In this document: one piece after another, positions 11,235-23,064 of the stretch | How positions within the stretch are numbered: position 1 is the first letter of the stretch | Layout: every line of letters starts with the position of its first letter | Source: Isoetes taiwanensis | Lineage: Eukaryota; Streptophyta; Lycopodiopsida; Isoetales; Isoetaceae | Assembly (NCBI GenBank): GCA_021234155.1 | Contig: JAJEKV010000010.1 | Location: forward strand, 14,163,997-14,227,996 | Reading direction: 5' to 3' | Length of the DNA stretch: 64,000 nt | The notes under the pieces: generated by a model | Seen by the model: only the letters and a program-made list of their open reading frames with translations | Database searches by the model: none | Told to the model about the DNA's origin: nothing | Translations under genes and position numbers: made by a program

Positions 11235-11940
11235 TCTATTCAAAGATCAGCATGCCAAAACATAGTCCCACGCTCAGTTCACCGCGTGGTTATCCTGGCC
11301 AAAAAATTGTGGTTAGCTCAGACAAAAGTGTGTTAAGCTCGGACATAATAGTGGGAGTAGATATACGGCGTTTCATTTTTAGCAACTATATCCCACTTCA
11401 AGTTTGCTTCATGGACACTCAGAGTTTGATTATACAGGAAATTATGAGGATAACACATCCACATTTGGATATTGCTTCCTCCTTCATGGCAGCATCACCA
11501 CATTGAGTTCCAAGAAATAATCTGTTGCAGCGCAATCCAATTAACTAATCCACCATGGAAATGGGTGGTCGGATATACCACCCAACAAGTCCGGATATAC
11601 CACATCCCGGACTCTAAATACGGTAGACTTGGAAGTTGAGTATCCGCTTGTGAAACGGCCAAGGAAGCAAAATGGCTACACAAAATTCTCTTTGACCTTG
11701 ACTTTCAGTAGGAGTTTCCCATCACCATTTATTGTGATAATTGAAGTGGCATTGCCTTGGCCAAAGATTCAAAGTTTCACAATAAATACACGCATATCAA
11801 GGTCAGGTATCATTTTCCGCGGGAAAAGGTTCAGGAAGGCAGCATCCAAGATATGGCAGCTGATTAGTTCCCAAAACTTCTCCCTATGACCATATCCAAC
11901 TTCCATAAGCAGCAACACCATATTCTACCACGAGGTTTAG
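11235..11940 (+). mobile_element. Ty1/copia RNase H relic, copy 2
   Basis: This is homologous to 7936-8640. The RNase H strings seen in copy 1 recur (for example KWLHKILFDLDFQ then stop, and YHFPREKVQEGSI-like sequence), with different indels: an 11-codon deletion near 11640 and a deletion in the terminal block near 11845. Pol upstream of this point is absent, so the duplication breakpoint lies inside the copia element. Confidence 0.8.
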
Positions 11941-11957
11941 CTCAGGCCGGACACAAG

Positions 11958-12490
11958 TAGATTCTGAAGTACAGTGTTGATCATCACCCCATTGGCTTCC
12001 TCAGGAGCGTTAATTGCCAGGTGGAGGTTGGGCTGTGGACTCACCCAACTCGGTGGACCTACTTGATGCAATTTCATGGCATTAATCTAGTCTAGTTTTT
12101 AGCATTATGGATTTTCTCAGATCTCATATAAGGATCAATTGATCATCATTGTAGCTATCAGTTCAATCGATCAATCAATCTCTCATTCTCTATTTTATCA
12201 TGCATTTGTCTCTATGATCACTATAGCAATCAATCTCTCATTCTCTATTCTATCATGCATTTGTCTCTATGATCACTATAGCAAGAAGTTTCTTCACAAC
12301 TAGATAAGATAGAATAAAGATAAGTCAACGGTCCTAGGCGGAAAAAAAACGGTACTGTAAGGTCCCAAAGAACACTAGCCTAGGATATTGCGAAGAAACA
12401 ACACGAGGAAAGAACCCGGAGTTCCTCTAATCTATATAAATATGTTTACTATGCTCCTAAATTAATCAATTCAAAGATAAAGGGGAAAAA
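11958..12490 (+). repeat. LTR-like segment, copy 2, with 55-bp tandem repeat and TATA box
   Basis: It begins with agtgttgatcatcacc and matches 8655-9180. The 55-bp tandem repeat is at 12172-12226 and 12227-12281, and the TATA box is at 12432-12441. Retention of both tandem units in both copies shows that the tandem repeat predates the large duplication. Confidence 0.55.
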
Positions 12491-12505
12491 AAAGATTAGG
12501 AAAAA

Positions 12506-13167
12506 ATGTGGGAGTTCCTACAGATGCATCACAAGTCATCCACCCGACCATACATCTAAGCTAATTTTTCCATGTGTTGTGTTTTTCTGACTCTCTCAGT
12601 ATTAGTCTTAGTTGTGGGATCTTTGCAGTTTGGTGGATTAATTTGCACAAAGACGAGAATCGAGGAGGAGGAGTATTAGAATGTTTTTTCTGCGAGGGAA
12701 ATGGAAAAAATCGGTGTTGGATTTCTTTGCCAATATTCGACGTGAAAGATGAAGAATCAGTAAAGGAAGGCACGGAATGTGCCGTTTGTTTGGCGAATTT
12801 AGAGCGGGGCGAGGCGAGGATTTTTGCCTACTTGCAACCACAGTTTTCACACTCACCTTTGTATTGATGCATGGTTTGAATCTCATGTGACTTGCCCTTT
12901 GTCTTGCATTTTGCAATGTTTAGTTGATAAATTAAGGCTAAATTACGATGCTGCGGCTTCGTGAGGAAAGAGGCCTCTACAAGTTCTCAGTTTAATAATC
13001 CTCAAATTTTTGAATGTCATGTAATAGAGATGGTCCCTTCTTCCCCTTGTTCGTTTAGAGAAGAAAATAGCTCTAAAGCTCCTGATTGTATTGAAGACAG
13101 TAGCAGAATGCAGAGATTCAGGCGTCTCCTCAGCTCCGACCGACAGGCATCTTTTTCGAATCAATAA
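12506..13167 (+). pseudogene. ATL-type RING-H2 E3 ligase relic, copy 2
   Basis: ATG 12506 gives MWEFLQMHHKSS and then an early stop, so the N-terminus is broken. The membrane segment is recognisable at about 12560-12640. At about 12765 the frame reads GTECAVCLANLERGEARIF, the first RING-H2 half. A one-base shift later it gives LPTCNHSFHTHLCIDAWFES then HVTCP, with the Cys-His-His-Cys core present but spacing altered. From 12961 a 68-codon frame ends SRMQRFRRLLSSDR and SFSNQ at 13167, which resembles the C-terminal tail of ATL proteins. Copy 2 keeps a better RING core and tail than copy 1, whose N-terminus is better, so both descend from one intact gene. Confidence 0.75.
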
Positions 13168-13374
13168 TATTCTTCTCCAAACACTATAAAACCTTTGTAA
13201 ATAACTTTTTCTAAATTCATAACAAAACCTCATATTCTCATGTGTACTTGAGTTTTTTTTCTTTTTTCATGGGTCTTCGTCCCAATGGCTATGGAAAGAC
13301 ACGTGGACAAATCCACACTGTAAATGTTGCACGGTTATCAACACAAAATACAGCATGTTATTGCTATTTAATGC

Positions 13375-13797
13375 CGGAACGCCGTATATCTCAAGCGAGA
13401 TGTGGTTAATGTGGCCACTGTATCAGCCACAAAGAACAGCGCGGTTTGAAGCCCAAAAACTAACTGTTTTGGCGTTTTTTGGTCGATTCGGCTCCATTTT
13501 GCCTCAAATCTTCTCCTCTCTTCAGCAATCTAGCATAAAAGGAGCAGACAAAGCGATTGGCATGGTTTTTAGATCGAATCAAACTGCCCATAGAGCAGAA
13601 AGAACCAGCCGATTGAAATTTTTGCCTCCGCCGCGCAGTTTGAAGCCTGGTTTTTTGGCCACATTAACCACTTTTTGGCCACATTAACCACTTTTTTGGC
13701 CACATTAACCACCTGGCTGATATCGGATGGCCACATTAACCAATGTGGCCTGGTTGGCCACATTAACCACACCTCGCTTGAGATATACGGAGTTCCG
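13375..13797. mobile_element. 423-bp inverted-repeat element (MITE-like) inserted in copy 2
   Basis: The ends form 43-bp terminal inverted repeats (13375-13417 and 13755-13797) matching at 41 of 43 positions and beginning CGGAAC. The flanks (taatgc ... ttctccttctgc) are contiguous in duplication copy 1 near 10057-10062 except for two bases (ag), so copy 1 is effectively the unoccupied site. There is no ORF for a transposase. No clear target-site duplication is visible. The right part contains a short tandem array (see 13655-13765). Confidence 0.8.
13655..13765 (+). repeat. About 20-bp minisatellite (ggccacattaaccac units) inside the MITE
   Basis: The unit ggccacattaaccac occurs five times at irregular spacing, the first three separated by runs of T at a period of about 20. 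The same 15-mer is part of the terminal inverted repeat and appears inverted near the left end, so the array appears to have grown from the terminal sequence. Confidence 0.8.
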
Positions 13798-14035
13798 TTC
13801 TCCTTCTGCAGTTCTCCTTCTGCTATTTAAGTGGTCGTGCAAAATGCTAGGCATACGTCAGGCATCGAAAAACAGGAGGTTCGTCTCCTAAATTTCCAGT
13901 CACAATCTTTATTTTCCAGTTCGAGTTCTTATTTGCTGACAAACAAATTGTGGGGTTTCCTTTAAATGAGTTTATATTCAAATCCAGTGGAGCATGACTT
14001 TTGCCGGCAAATTATCTGGTTAGAGCTATTCAGGA

Positions 14036-16030
14036 TTTTGAAGCCTGACATGCACTCTTGCAGGTAGCATAGTTCAAGAACCCGAGTTGTACAGTATAGA
14101 TTCAAAAACCCGAGTTGAACAAAAAAGAAAAAGTTGAAATAAAGTTTGATCGACGGTTTAATATCTAAACCCTAGTTTTGGATTGCATTAGTTTTCGTAT
14201 CATTGGCTTTATTGGCTCTGTAAAACTAAGCCATTGACTATTGTCCTTCGCACTATAGTAACTACATGACTTTGAAAAGAACCATAAACAAGGAATATAT
14301 AGACAAACAAAAAGGTGCAAAACAAGGTCCAAGCTACTTTTCGTATTTCCAAAATGATGGTTCTATGTTGCCATAGAACCATTGCATATTGTGACTAGCT
14401 TTGGCAAATTTTCAATTCATATAAAGGCTCATTAGGTAAAGGATAATAAATACCATATTCTTACGTAAGTTTGAACCTGGATTGATACAGTCCTTGGGAT
14501 TGACCAAGGCTAATGTTTAGCATAGGCGTCTAGGTTTGACACCCTCTCCCCCCCTCCTTCCCCAGCAGGTTTTTTTTAAATAACTCTAGGTAATGTTTAT
14601 GACCTTTAGAAATGGAATAGATTTAGAACAGAATTGATTTTCTCGTCCACGGAGACCAAAAAAAAAGAGGCTATGTGACCCAAACAAAGAACACAATATA
14701 CCTATTCTAGGGAAAGTTTTTCTTTGACTCATGTCTTAATTGACGCAGGTCTTCCTATGGCTCATGTCTTCTTTGGCTCAGGCCTCTTTGACCCTATTCT
14801 CCCTGAAAAGCTTTACTGCTTCTTGCATTTAGCAATTATTGCCAATCATCTTATGGAAGAGGTTTTAAAAAACTCAATTGTGAAGTGAGGTATGACAATG
14901 TAAAAATAGATGTAGTCCGACTTATGCTCCAGCAATAATAGCAGGAGCATGGATAAAATGTTGGCTCGCGCATCTTGAATGCTATCCATTGTCACTTGTG
15001 GTCGGTTTTTGACATCTAATAAGATGCAATTTCTCATGAAATATGCAGAGAATGCTATCTTTCTAATGTTGATTTTACAAATATAGTGGACATTCACTCT
15101 TTCATTATGTCTTGAGTATCTTCTGTGTGTCAAGAAACATGAATAATATAACCTTGCTACGTTAAATTCTAGTACTTTGTTGTAGGTGTGGACAAGCTGG
15201 ATTTTGTTTTATTATTTTTTGTTACTCTCCACTGTCATGGTTTTAATGATATTAATTTGAAAGTATTGGTTTATATAAACATATTATTTGCTTCTAGATT
15301 TTTGCAAGTTTCCTTGGTGATCTAAGTTGTATAATCCTGAATGCATTCTGCATATCTATCCCGTAAAGAAATAATCTATATATTCCATGGAAGAAGATGC
15401 GTATCTTTGATTTGTTCCAACATAGACAAAATATTCTTGATCTAGGGCCAATGTAGTCAGAATATTCCACCTGATCTAGGGCCATGATGACGCAGAACAT
15501 GAATACTGCTGGGGCCAAGATGATGGCATATCATGATTTAAAAATCTATAGCTTTCTAGTATTTCTCATAGGAATTTTTTTGTTGAGAGCAAAATGTTTC
15601 TTTAATTATTAGCAGAAGTCTAATCAATAGGATGCTTCGTATAAGGGATCTTTGTATTGTATTGTAATTTTTCCTATCTGATCAATACAATAACTTCTTA
15701 CCTTAAAAAAAAAAAAGAAAAAGAAAAAAAGTGTAGGGTGCGAGCATATAAAAATAAAACATTAGAATAGGTTAAGGAGGTATATCAAAAATTGGGGGAT
15801 GCAAGGGCAGGACATAAAGCGGGTCAGACTATGTAGAAGGGTGGGAGGGGATACACATACGAAATTAACACCCGCATATAATAGGCACAGGATCATCTGA
15901 ACACAAGTAGATCTTTTGCATTTAATTTAACGATTGTGAAGATATTGTAAGAGAACGGAAGCAAAAACCCTAAACGAGTATAAGTATGAAACATTCAGAC
16001 TAGATGAGGGACGAGAAGCAAACGGGAAGT
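14036..16030. other. Gene-free stretch with a poly-A tail-like tract
   Basis: No coding signal is seen. An A-rich tract at 15703-15729 follows a segment (about 15600-15700) ending in acttcttaccttaaaaaa, which resembles a LINE 3' end. A loose triple repeat of about 25 bases containing ctcatgtctt or ctcaggcct lies at 14725-14795. Confidence 0.4.
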
Positions 16031-16037
16031 GCCATAG

Positions 16038-16610
16038 CCAGCACATCGACATCACCTCCACAAACGGAGGCAACCGGTCAGGAAAAGAAAGAAATCCAGA
16101 GTGCCCGGCAATCTGACGGTCCCATATAACAAGGAGTTGAAGGATGTAGGAACATGGTACTTGTGCAGTGGGGCATGCCTTTGTTTGGAAAGGGGATTGA
16201 ACTCTTGTGTAACCTGCGGGAGGGTACACTGCCTGCATTGTGATCGGTTACATCATTCACAAGATATGAAGGATTCCAACTATAACCTTAGGATGTTAGA
16301 AATAATGGGAGTCTTGGGAGACAAAAATAACACAGTAAGGCAAGAGGATAGAGATAGAGCACTGAAAGTGCCTCAACCTGTTGCAATTGATTGGGGAAAT
16401 CCAGAAATCCAAAAGGTATTGCATGTGCTACTGGTAGATGACCATGTCAAGGTGTATGTAAACTGCTGTGAGAAAAAATTGCTTGAATATATATGCAGTA
16501 CTAGAGCGACTAAAAATTTTAAAAAGGATTGGGAGCTCTCGACCAAGATGGAAGAGCTGGCGCCAAATTCAAGGCAGGGTCCCCTCGGTCTGCTCAGTCT
16601 GCCCGGTCTA
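16038..16610 (+). CDS. Cys/His-rich putative zinc-binding protein fragment, copy 1, unknown family
   Basis: The frame is open from 16038 (after a stop at 16035) with no ATG; the conserved block runs from about 16150. It has the pattern C-x3-C-x-C-x7-C-x2-C-x4-C-x2-C-x3-H-H (CLCLERGLNSCVTCGRVHCL then HCDRLHH), then a conserved stretch with YNLRMLEIMGVLGDKNN, and about 75 residues later YVNCCEKKLLEYIC. The spacing suggests two metal-binding clusters. It is not a PLATZ, B-box or standard RING arrangement that I can match. A homologous copy lies inverted at 19551-20020. The frame stays open to 16772, but the part after about 16600 passes into a 10-bp CGGTCTGCTC repeat and looks non-coding. The start and any introns are undetermined. 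Confidence 0.5.
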
Positions 16611-16623
16611 CTCGGTCTGCTCC
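16584..16623 (+). repeat. 10-bp tandem repeat (cggtctgctc), about four units
   Basis: Units cggtctgctc, agtctgccc, ggtctact and cggtctgctc follow each other. The array sits just after the conserved Cys/His-rich coding block. Confidence 0.6.
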
Positions 16624-16624
16624 A

Positions 16625-19550
16625 ACTAGTTTGCTCCATACCCATCTGCTCCCATTTCCAACTAATTGCGCCCAACTATCTGCTCCAACTATGTTTCCGA
16701 ACTGGTCTAAATTGTTTTGGCTTCAGTCCCACCACACCGAATTTTTGTATAAAACAGGAAATTTTGATATAATGTGGATATATATCTGTTAGCATACTAT
16801 AGTAAGAGTGATTTATGTTTTTTTCAGCATATCAACCCAAAATATCAATCAATCAATCTTATTAATTTGGGATTTTCAGGTCTGGATGAAAACATTTTTG
16901 GAATTTTTTTTAACTCAATTTCCTAAGCTTTTGAGGGGTTTGTCTGCTGGGAAAACTTTCAGACTCTCCAAAAATCGGGAAGGAGTTTTTCCATACGATT
17001 TCATTGGCAAATTTTCCCCTTTGTGCATGTCCGCATGCCACGATTCCTCATGCACTCAGCGATTTCCAAAGACCTCATATACTCATCCCTAAATTGGAAG
17101 ATGCATAGATCTGATGATTATGTTCGGATGCAAAGAAAAGTCGGCCAGTTTTCAGTGCAGAAGGCAGAAGATGGAGGTCCAGGTTTGGAGAAAGTGAGGT
17201 GCAGATTCTTGCACAGGTAGAAGATGGAGGGATTATTAGATTGGATAGGTCGAAGGGTATGCCCAGACTGTTTGCTTCATCCATCCAGAGAATATAAAGC
17301 TCTGTTATTTTACTTCGTTTTTAACAAACAGACCGGTCAGTATCTCAACTCCGTTCTTCCAACTCATGCCAGACACATGTTTCCATAAATTCCGCTTGCC
17401 ATTTTTTTGTCTCCAATGGAATTCATATGCTTCATTACGTTCAAAGCTGTTGGAGCAGCATTTTGTTTTCCTTTGCATTCTTTCTTACTCTATTGTTGGA
17501 AACGAAGATCTCAGCCATAGCTTGGGTCTAAATGAAGCAAAGGTGTTTTTTATTATGCTTTGATGAATATGTTTTCTCTATTTTATATATTATTTAAACT
17601 GTTAGAATGTTGAGCAGTAGTTTTGGCCTTTAACATTACATTGGACTGTTGCACCATGTCTTGGATGCAAGAACTGGACAATAGAGCATTATTCTTTGGT
17701 TAATAAAAACTCTTATGGTTCATCTAGATTATGGTGGGATTTTTATGTGCTTAGGCTTTGGGCTCTTTTGAATATGAGGCCAACAAATACAGGTCTATGA
17801 GCTGGAGATTAAGGGTTGGCTCACCAAGCAGCTCAGCTGTAAGAGCATATTTATTTTGATATCAACCATTTCTTATGAATTCATATTCTAAATTTGTTTA
17901 TTATATATAGAGTTGATTTTGGTGGAGATGAGATGCTAATGATTGTAGCTGTGATTCTGTTGATCCATCGCCCGCAAGTATCAGACCTGTTTTTCCAAAG
18001 AGAATTGCTGGAGCAAGTAGAACCCTAACCCAAAAGTTATGGCTTTCTCAAGCAACAAAAGTTCTTCTATCCAATATGATTAAATTAAGAAACAGGTGCT
18101 TGCTAATTAGCAGGAGCTCATTTATGAAATCGTAGTAGCTTGCACTTGGCAAAGCTCTATCAGGGAATGCAAGAGTGGAACTAGCTTCGTTACGGCAGCT
18201 ATGGATCTAGCTCCGTTAGCATAGCTACGTGTTTTATATGTGGCCCCCCGATATTTTTCTCCCTTCTTTGCTGCTCAAGCATCCTAATTCAGTCTTCTCC
18301 AAAACTAGGTTGCATTTTGGAATTTGGTGATGGAAAATTGGATTATGCACCGTTGCTCAAGCTTCTAACAGCGGACGTGAGAAGGAAGCGTGGATAATGG
18401 CTTTCCATTTGACCTGAGAAATACTTCTACCTGAGCATTGCTCTATCAAAATTCTAGCTTTATCTGCATTCGACGCTAAATGTTCTCTAAAGAAAGCCAA
18501 GTTGTGTTTTATAGATCTATTATTTTTATCTTGAAGGAACCTCTAACTTTGTAAGGCCCAATGCAGGAGCTTATATAGTTAGATCCTAAATATTGTGCTT
18601 CCATAGAAAAGGTGAAAATCATTTTTGAAGTAGTTGGATTCGTTGCATGCGTGTCTCTTTAACATTCAACGTTCTTCTGGTTGCAATAGCCTCTTTGTTT
18701 GACATTGGTTGAGGACTAATTTAAATTTCGTATAATTTGCCTCTAATAGATATCCACAACCTGGTATGTGCAGGAACATAATTGCATACTTTTCTGCATA
18801 TTTTCACTCTCATCTGTCACATGGTTTTCTACATTTTCCTTAACTTGCAAGCAAGCAGTGGCAAGGAGGTATACAAATGACATCTATCTTCTAATTTCTT
18901 ATTTTTATGCTTCTATCTTATCATAATTGCAATTGATGCTAAATATTGCAGGGATACATGGCTTATTTTGGAGGCACATTTATTGGACAAGTTTCTGTGG
19001 CATACCCTTTTTTTTTAAAGTAAAATCTCAGCTTTATTTGTACGGGACATATATGATCAGTCTGTAGAGTTGAGTTGCATTCGCCACCTACAATTTTTCT
19101 GTCATGTCCTCCCTACTGTCGGCGGCCAGATTCGTGATTTTCGTCTATGGGTAGTACCCTTGATGCTAGCGACTCATCACTTTCATTAGATACTTTGCTG
19201 TTAAAAAGAGATACTTTCTATTTACCTATCTATTCCCGCAATATTTCTATAGAATTTCTTCTAACTCCCGGGTTATCAAAACTCATATAATTCAGATAAT
19301 TCATGGTCAAGTAATATGGGAGTAATATACAATTCCGAATCTCCGTGCTCGGGAAGCATAGTCAGAAAACCAGGTATGAATACCAGGGTTTGCAACTTTT
19401 AAATAGAAGAAGAGCACATCTAAGCAGAATCAGAGACAGCAAGGAAACCAAAAACAGAAGAACATAGAACAAAAGACAAAAAACAAAAAGCTGAGTCGAC
19501 CCCGGCCTCTCCCATTCCGGCCTGCCCACTGCTTATCCACTTCTCAATAT
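16625..19550. other. Nearly 3 kb without a supported gene
   Basis: Few ORFs reach 60 codons and none beyond 17570 do. The segment 16860-17100 is loosely similar in base composition and phrase order to 4790-5080, perhaps shared repeat DNA. I see no recognisable element ends. Confidence 0.35.
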
Positions 19551-20020
19551 TTACTTGCCTGCCTTCTTGCCTGCCGAGGTCTCCCCGATTTTCTTTTTCT
19601 TCTCCACATTTCTTGCCATAAGAGCTCTGCATATATATTCAGTTGGGTTTTTCTCACAACAAATCACACATACTTTTCCGAGGTCTCCAACTAACAAACC
19701 GTGCTGGTAGTTAGCAGATTTCTATATTGCGGCATTCATTTGTAGCCAACTTAAACATGCCATCACTCGTTCCTTATCTTGCCTCCTAATTGAGTCGTTT
19801 TTGTCGGCCAAGACCTCCATAATCTCCAACCATCGAAGATTATATCCTGCATCTTTCATGGTTTGTGCATGATGAATCCTATCATAGAACAAGCAGTGAA
19901 CCCTGCCACAGTTTATGCAAGCCAAAAGCCCCTTTTTCCAGACAGAGGCAATCCTCCTCATATATACACCATGGTCCTGCGTCTTCTAGGTCCAAGTTCC
20001 AAGGAACCATATAAACCTAT
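19551..20020 (-). pseudogene. Cys/His-rich putative zinc-binding protein fragment, copy 2, frameshifted
   Basis: On the minus strand the sequence gives DCLCLEKG, a one-base shift, then LLACINCGRVHCLFYDRIHH, YNLRWLEIMEVLADKNDSIR and, in another frame further on, KVCVICCEKNPTEYIC followed by a Lys-rich tail ending at the stop 19551-19553. The blocks match copy 1 (16038-16610) in order and spacing. One metal ligand is lost (Cys to Tyr in CLFYDR). The conserved residues around the breaks imply that an intact gene exists elsewhere. Confidence 0.5.
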
Positions 20021-20069
20021 ACTATTCAATGTATCCCTTGCCATTGGCTCCAAATATTCACATTAAGGA

Positions 20070-21077
20070 AATCTTCAATTCTGAAAAAAACTTACAACAC
20101 TAACTTCCTTTTTATAGTCCAAATGATATTGAATATTGGTCTCACTAGTAGATTGTGTTGCAAATCCATCCACTATTGTATTGGTGGTATTGCATTATGT
20201 CAAACTTAGAAAAGCCTTGTAGCAAGATGCTTCGAAGCCTCTAAATCAATTACCACTCCTTACTACATTTAAAAGACATATCAATAACCACCATGTCAAG
20301 AGAGCATTTTTCAAGACATGCAAAACTTTTGTACATCTGGCAATTGCCCCTATTTCAGTTTTCATTTCATTATTTCCACTGGCCTTTTGGACTCACTATT
20401 CGTCCCAAGGGTTGCTTTGGCCTCTGAATAGCATCCAATTCATTTCATTTCATATCCTTTTCAAATCAAGTTCTTCATTGATCAACATGCCTTGTGGCTC
20501 ATTAAATGCTCCTTATTTATGATGTATAAGTGAATCAATGCCTTTGTACTCATTTGGCACAATTTAATACTAACAGGTCAAATCTTCACTTAGACCTTGT
20601 ACTTCATTAATGTACTCCATCATGTCCTCCTATGAAAAGCATGGATGACTCAAATTCAATCTCTATACTGAAATTTCAACTTGGACTACATCTGGAAAAC
20701 TAGAGATCTCTCTTTTGGTGGTCTTCGGTTCAAGTCTCTCTTGGGAATATTTAGAGGACGTCATATGTCCCTATAGAATGCTACCTATGATATGTCCTAT
20801 GGGATGCTAGAGGTATGACATGCAAAATACCATCCATCGATCTATCTAAATTCTTGATACCATGAAAACAAAATAAATACCCAACAACATGAAAATCTAC
20901 AACAAAAAGGAAGGTAGAATGCCAAAATAATGGGGCCCTTGAGCTGGTTCCAACCTGCGAGGCTGAGAGGTAGCATTGATGCTCTTAAATGAAGGGTTGA
21001 GAGGATTATGCTCAATCTCTTCTACACAGAATCCAATTTTTAAGTGCCAAATTTAATACAGCAGATTATAGACTATC
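20070..21077. other. Gene-free stretch
   Basis: No ORF, repeat end or motif that I can support. Confidence 0.3.
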
Positions 21078-21488
21078 GGGAAGTTAACGAAATACCCTTA
21101 TTGTTTGCTAAAATTACTGAAATGTTCTTCAACTAGGGCATTTTGGTAAAAATAGTAACAACTTTTTTCTGATAATCTGAATGCAAATGTGCCCTTCAAA
21201 TGAATTGTAGATAACAATGAGAGCTTTTCAACAAGTGTAATATTACCTTATTTTAAGATCGAAGCATTAAGTTATGACATATTTTGCTCTTAAAATGTTA
21301 AGAATTCAAGACAACATAACTTTACATCAGCAACTTCAATTCAAATAATCTTATACTTATTGGAATGCTCTCATTGTTGTCTCCAACTTATTTGAAGGGC
21401 ACGTTTACATTCGAATTATCATAAAAAAAATATTACTGGTCATTTCGTTAATTTTAGCAAACAATAAGAGTATTTTGGTAACTTTCCC
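21078..21488. mobile_element. 411-bp fold-back (MITE-like) element with long inverted arms
   Basis: The left end gggaagttaacgaaatac and the reverse complement of the right end (gggaaagttaccaaaatac) match, and the similarity continues through cttattgtttgctaaaatta and, after a gap, gtgcccttcaaat and acaatgagagc into the middle. Each arm is about 180-200 bases, so nearly the whole element can form one hairpin. There is no coding capacity. The target-site duplication is not resolved. Confidence 0.75.
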
Positions 21489-23064
21489 TAATTCTAAAAT
21501 GTGGTTATCAATCAAAATTAATTTTCTAGTGCAATTCATTTTTAGCAACTGATTTTCATGTGGCTGCAACATACCTTGTGATGTTGCTAGTAATGGAACT
21601 TACGGAGTGTATTTTAGGTTCCAAGTTCCTTTAATATGTAGCGTTTGCAATTAAAGATTAAGGTATGTTCATAACATATGATTTGGAATTGTTAGGGTGT
21701 AGTATTCGTATAAGACTATGTAGAAGGATGAGTTTTTTGATGTCTTAGGGGTAGTTTTTTTTTTTTTTTTTTCCCCCTTGTTCGATGGTAGGGTAGAGAT
21801 GCTGGATTTGGAAGGGGTACATGTGGCGCTATGAGGGGGGCGGCTGGTCATCTGGGCGGCCGATTTGGAGAACTGTTTGGCCTGCTTCTTCGTAGTGATA
21901 CTAGAGGGCCTTAAGTCGGAAGCATCCAGGGTTTCATTATCATGTTTTTTCCTTGTATTTGTGATAGAGGCTCTCGGCCCATCGATAAAGAAGGTATCAT
22001 TTTCGAAAACAGATCTTCAAAGGCAGTTTCCTGCTCTGTTTTCATATGCCACTGCTTCATCTCCACATATGAGTTTAAAAATGAGAAAAATATATTCTGG
22101 AATTGACGTTGGTCTGTGTCATTTATGGTGTGCTTGTAATATTGTAGATCTGAATGCTTTCATTTGTGTGATGCATGGGAATAGCCCTTGACCGTTTGGG
22201 GGAAGGACAAGCCTTTGGTTTGTGTTGTGTGCAAGAGGTTCGATTCCCCTGGCATGTTTGTGTGGTGCAGCCTCCTCTTGTGTGCAGCAAAAGGTAGGAA
22301 GGCTTCATGGGCAAGGCAGCAGCAGCATACAATGCGCAATGTATGTATTTTGCAAGTCAACTATTCGGTTGATTTAATATGTTGGGGTGACCCTAAAAAA
22401 CAAAGCCATGTAAGCATTTGACCTCATAAAACACCTGCATGAGGGGCTCAGATCTTGTAACATAGTATCTCCTACACACCTGCATGAGGGGCTCAGATCT
22501 TGTAACATAGTATCTCCTGTGGAATATGCCTCAACTAAGGGCCCGGGTTAAATAATACAATCGCTTAACAATAATTATTTTAAGTTTCAAACATCAATCC
22601 GCTAGAAATTGAGCCCGTATATAAAACATAATAATTGCCCACATACATAATCGAACATTACAATAGCATAAAAGTGGCTATTATTTTATGTTAATAAAAA
22701 GACGATCTTTTTCCAATCTAAGAGAGGTAATTATTATATATTCAAGTCCCACATTACACAAGGGGATGCAAGATATGATATCATTTCCCCAGGGCTATGG
22801 GCTCGCTGTTCAAAGAAATTACTATTTACATGTGCATTAGAAATGATTTTCCAATTAGAGAACAGTCTCTTAGCTCTGATAAAAAAGCTCAACTTTCAGA
22901 TCTTGATATTTTTCAAACCAAGTTGTCCAACATGAGGGCCTTACTGCCCAGCAGTCAAAAATTGCCTTCCCTAAAAAATTACTTTACATAGTTCTTTTTA
23001 CAAATTTTGTTTGAGGGAAGTGGCATAGATATATATATATACAGAATCGTTGGCTTGGCATGAT
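21489..23064. repeat. Intergenic region with poly-T run and 45-bp tandem repeat
   Basis: A run of T lies at about 21757-21773. A 45-bp unit beginning acacctgcatgaggggctca is repeated at 22431-22475 and 22476-22518. The ORFs 21865-22191 and 22188-22421 show no recognisable domains. The last few hundred bases before 23065 should hold the 3' UTR of the SEN1-like gene. Confidence 0.45.

Larger units (their letters stand above)
11235..14035 (+). repeat. Large direct duplication, copy 2
   Basis: This is the second copy of 7936-10240, in the same order and orientation. It is longer mainly because of the 423-bp element at 13375-13797 and an extra segment of about 60-70 bases near 13910-13980. Both copies have independent frame breaks in the RING gene. 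Confidence 0.85.

Noticed and set aside
13569-13772. Minus-strand ORF rich in repeated Trp-Leu-Met-Trp-Pro
   Set aside because: It is a translation of the ggccacattaaccac minisatellite inside the MITE.
16529-16792. Second plus-strand ORF overlapping the Cys/His-rich frame
   Set aside because: Alternate-frame reading over a 10-bp tandem repeat, with no conserved content.
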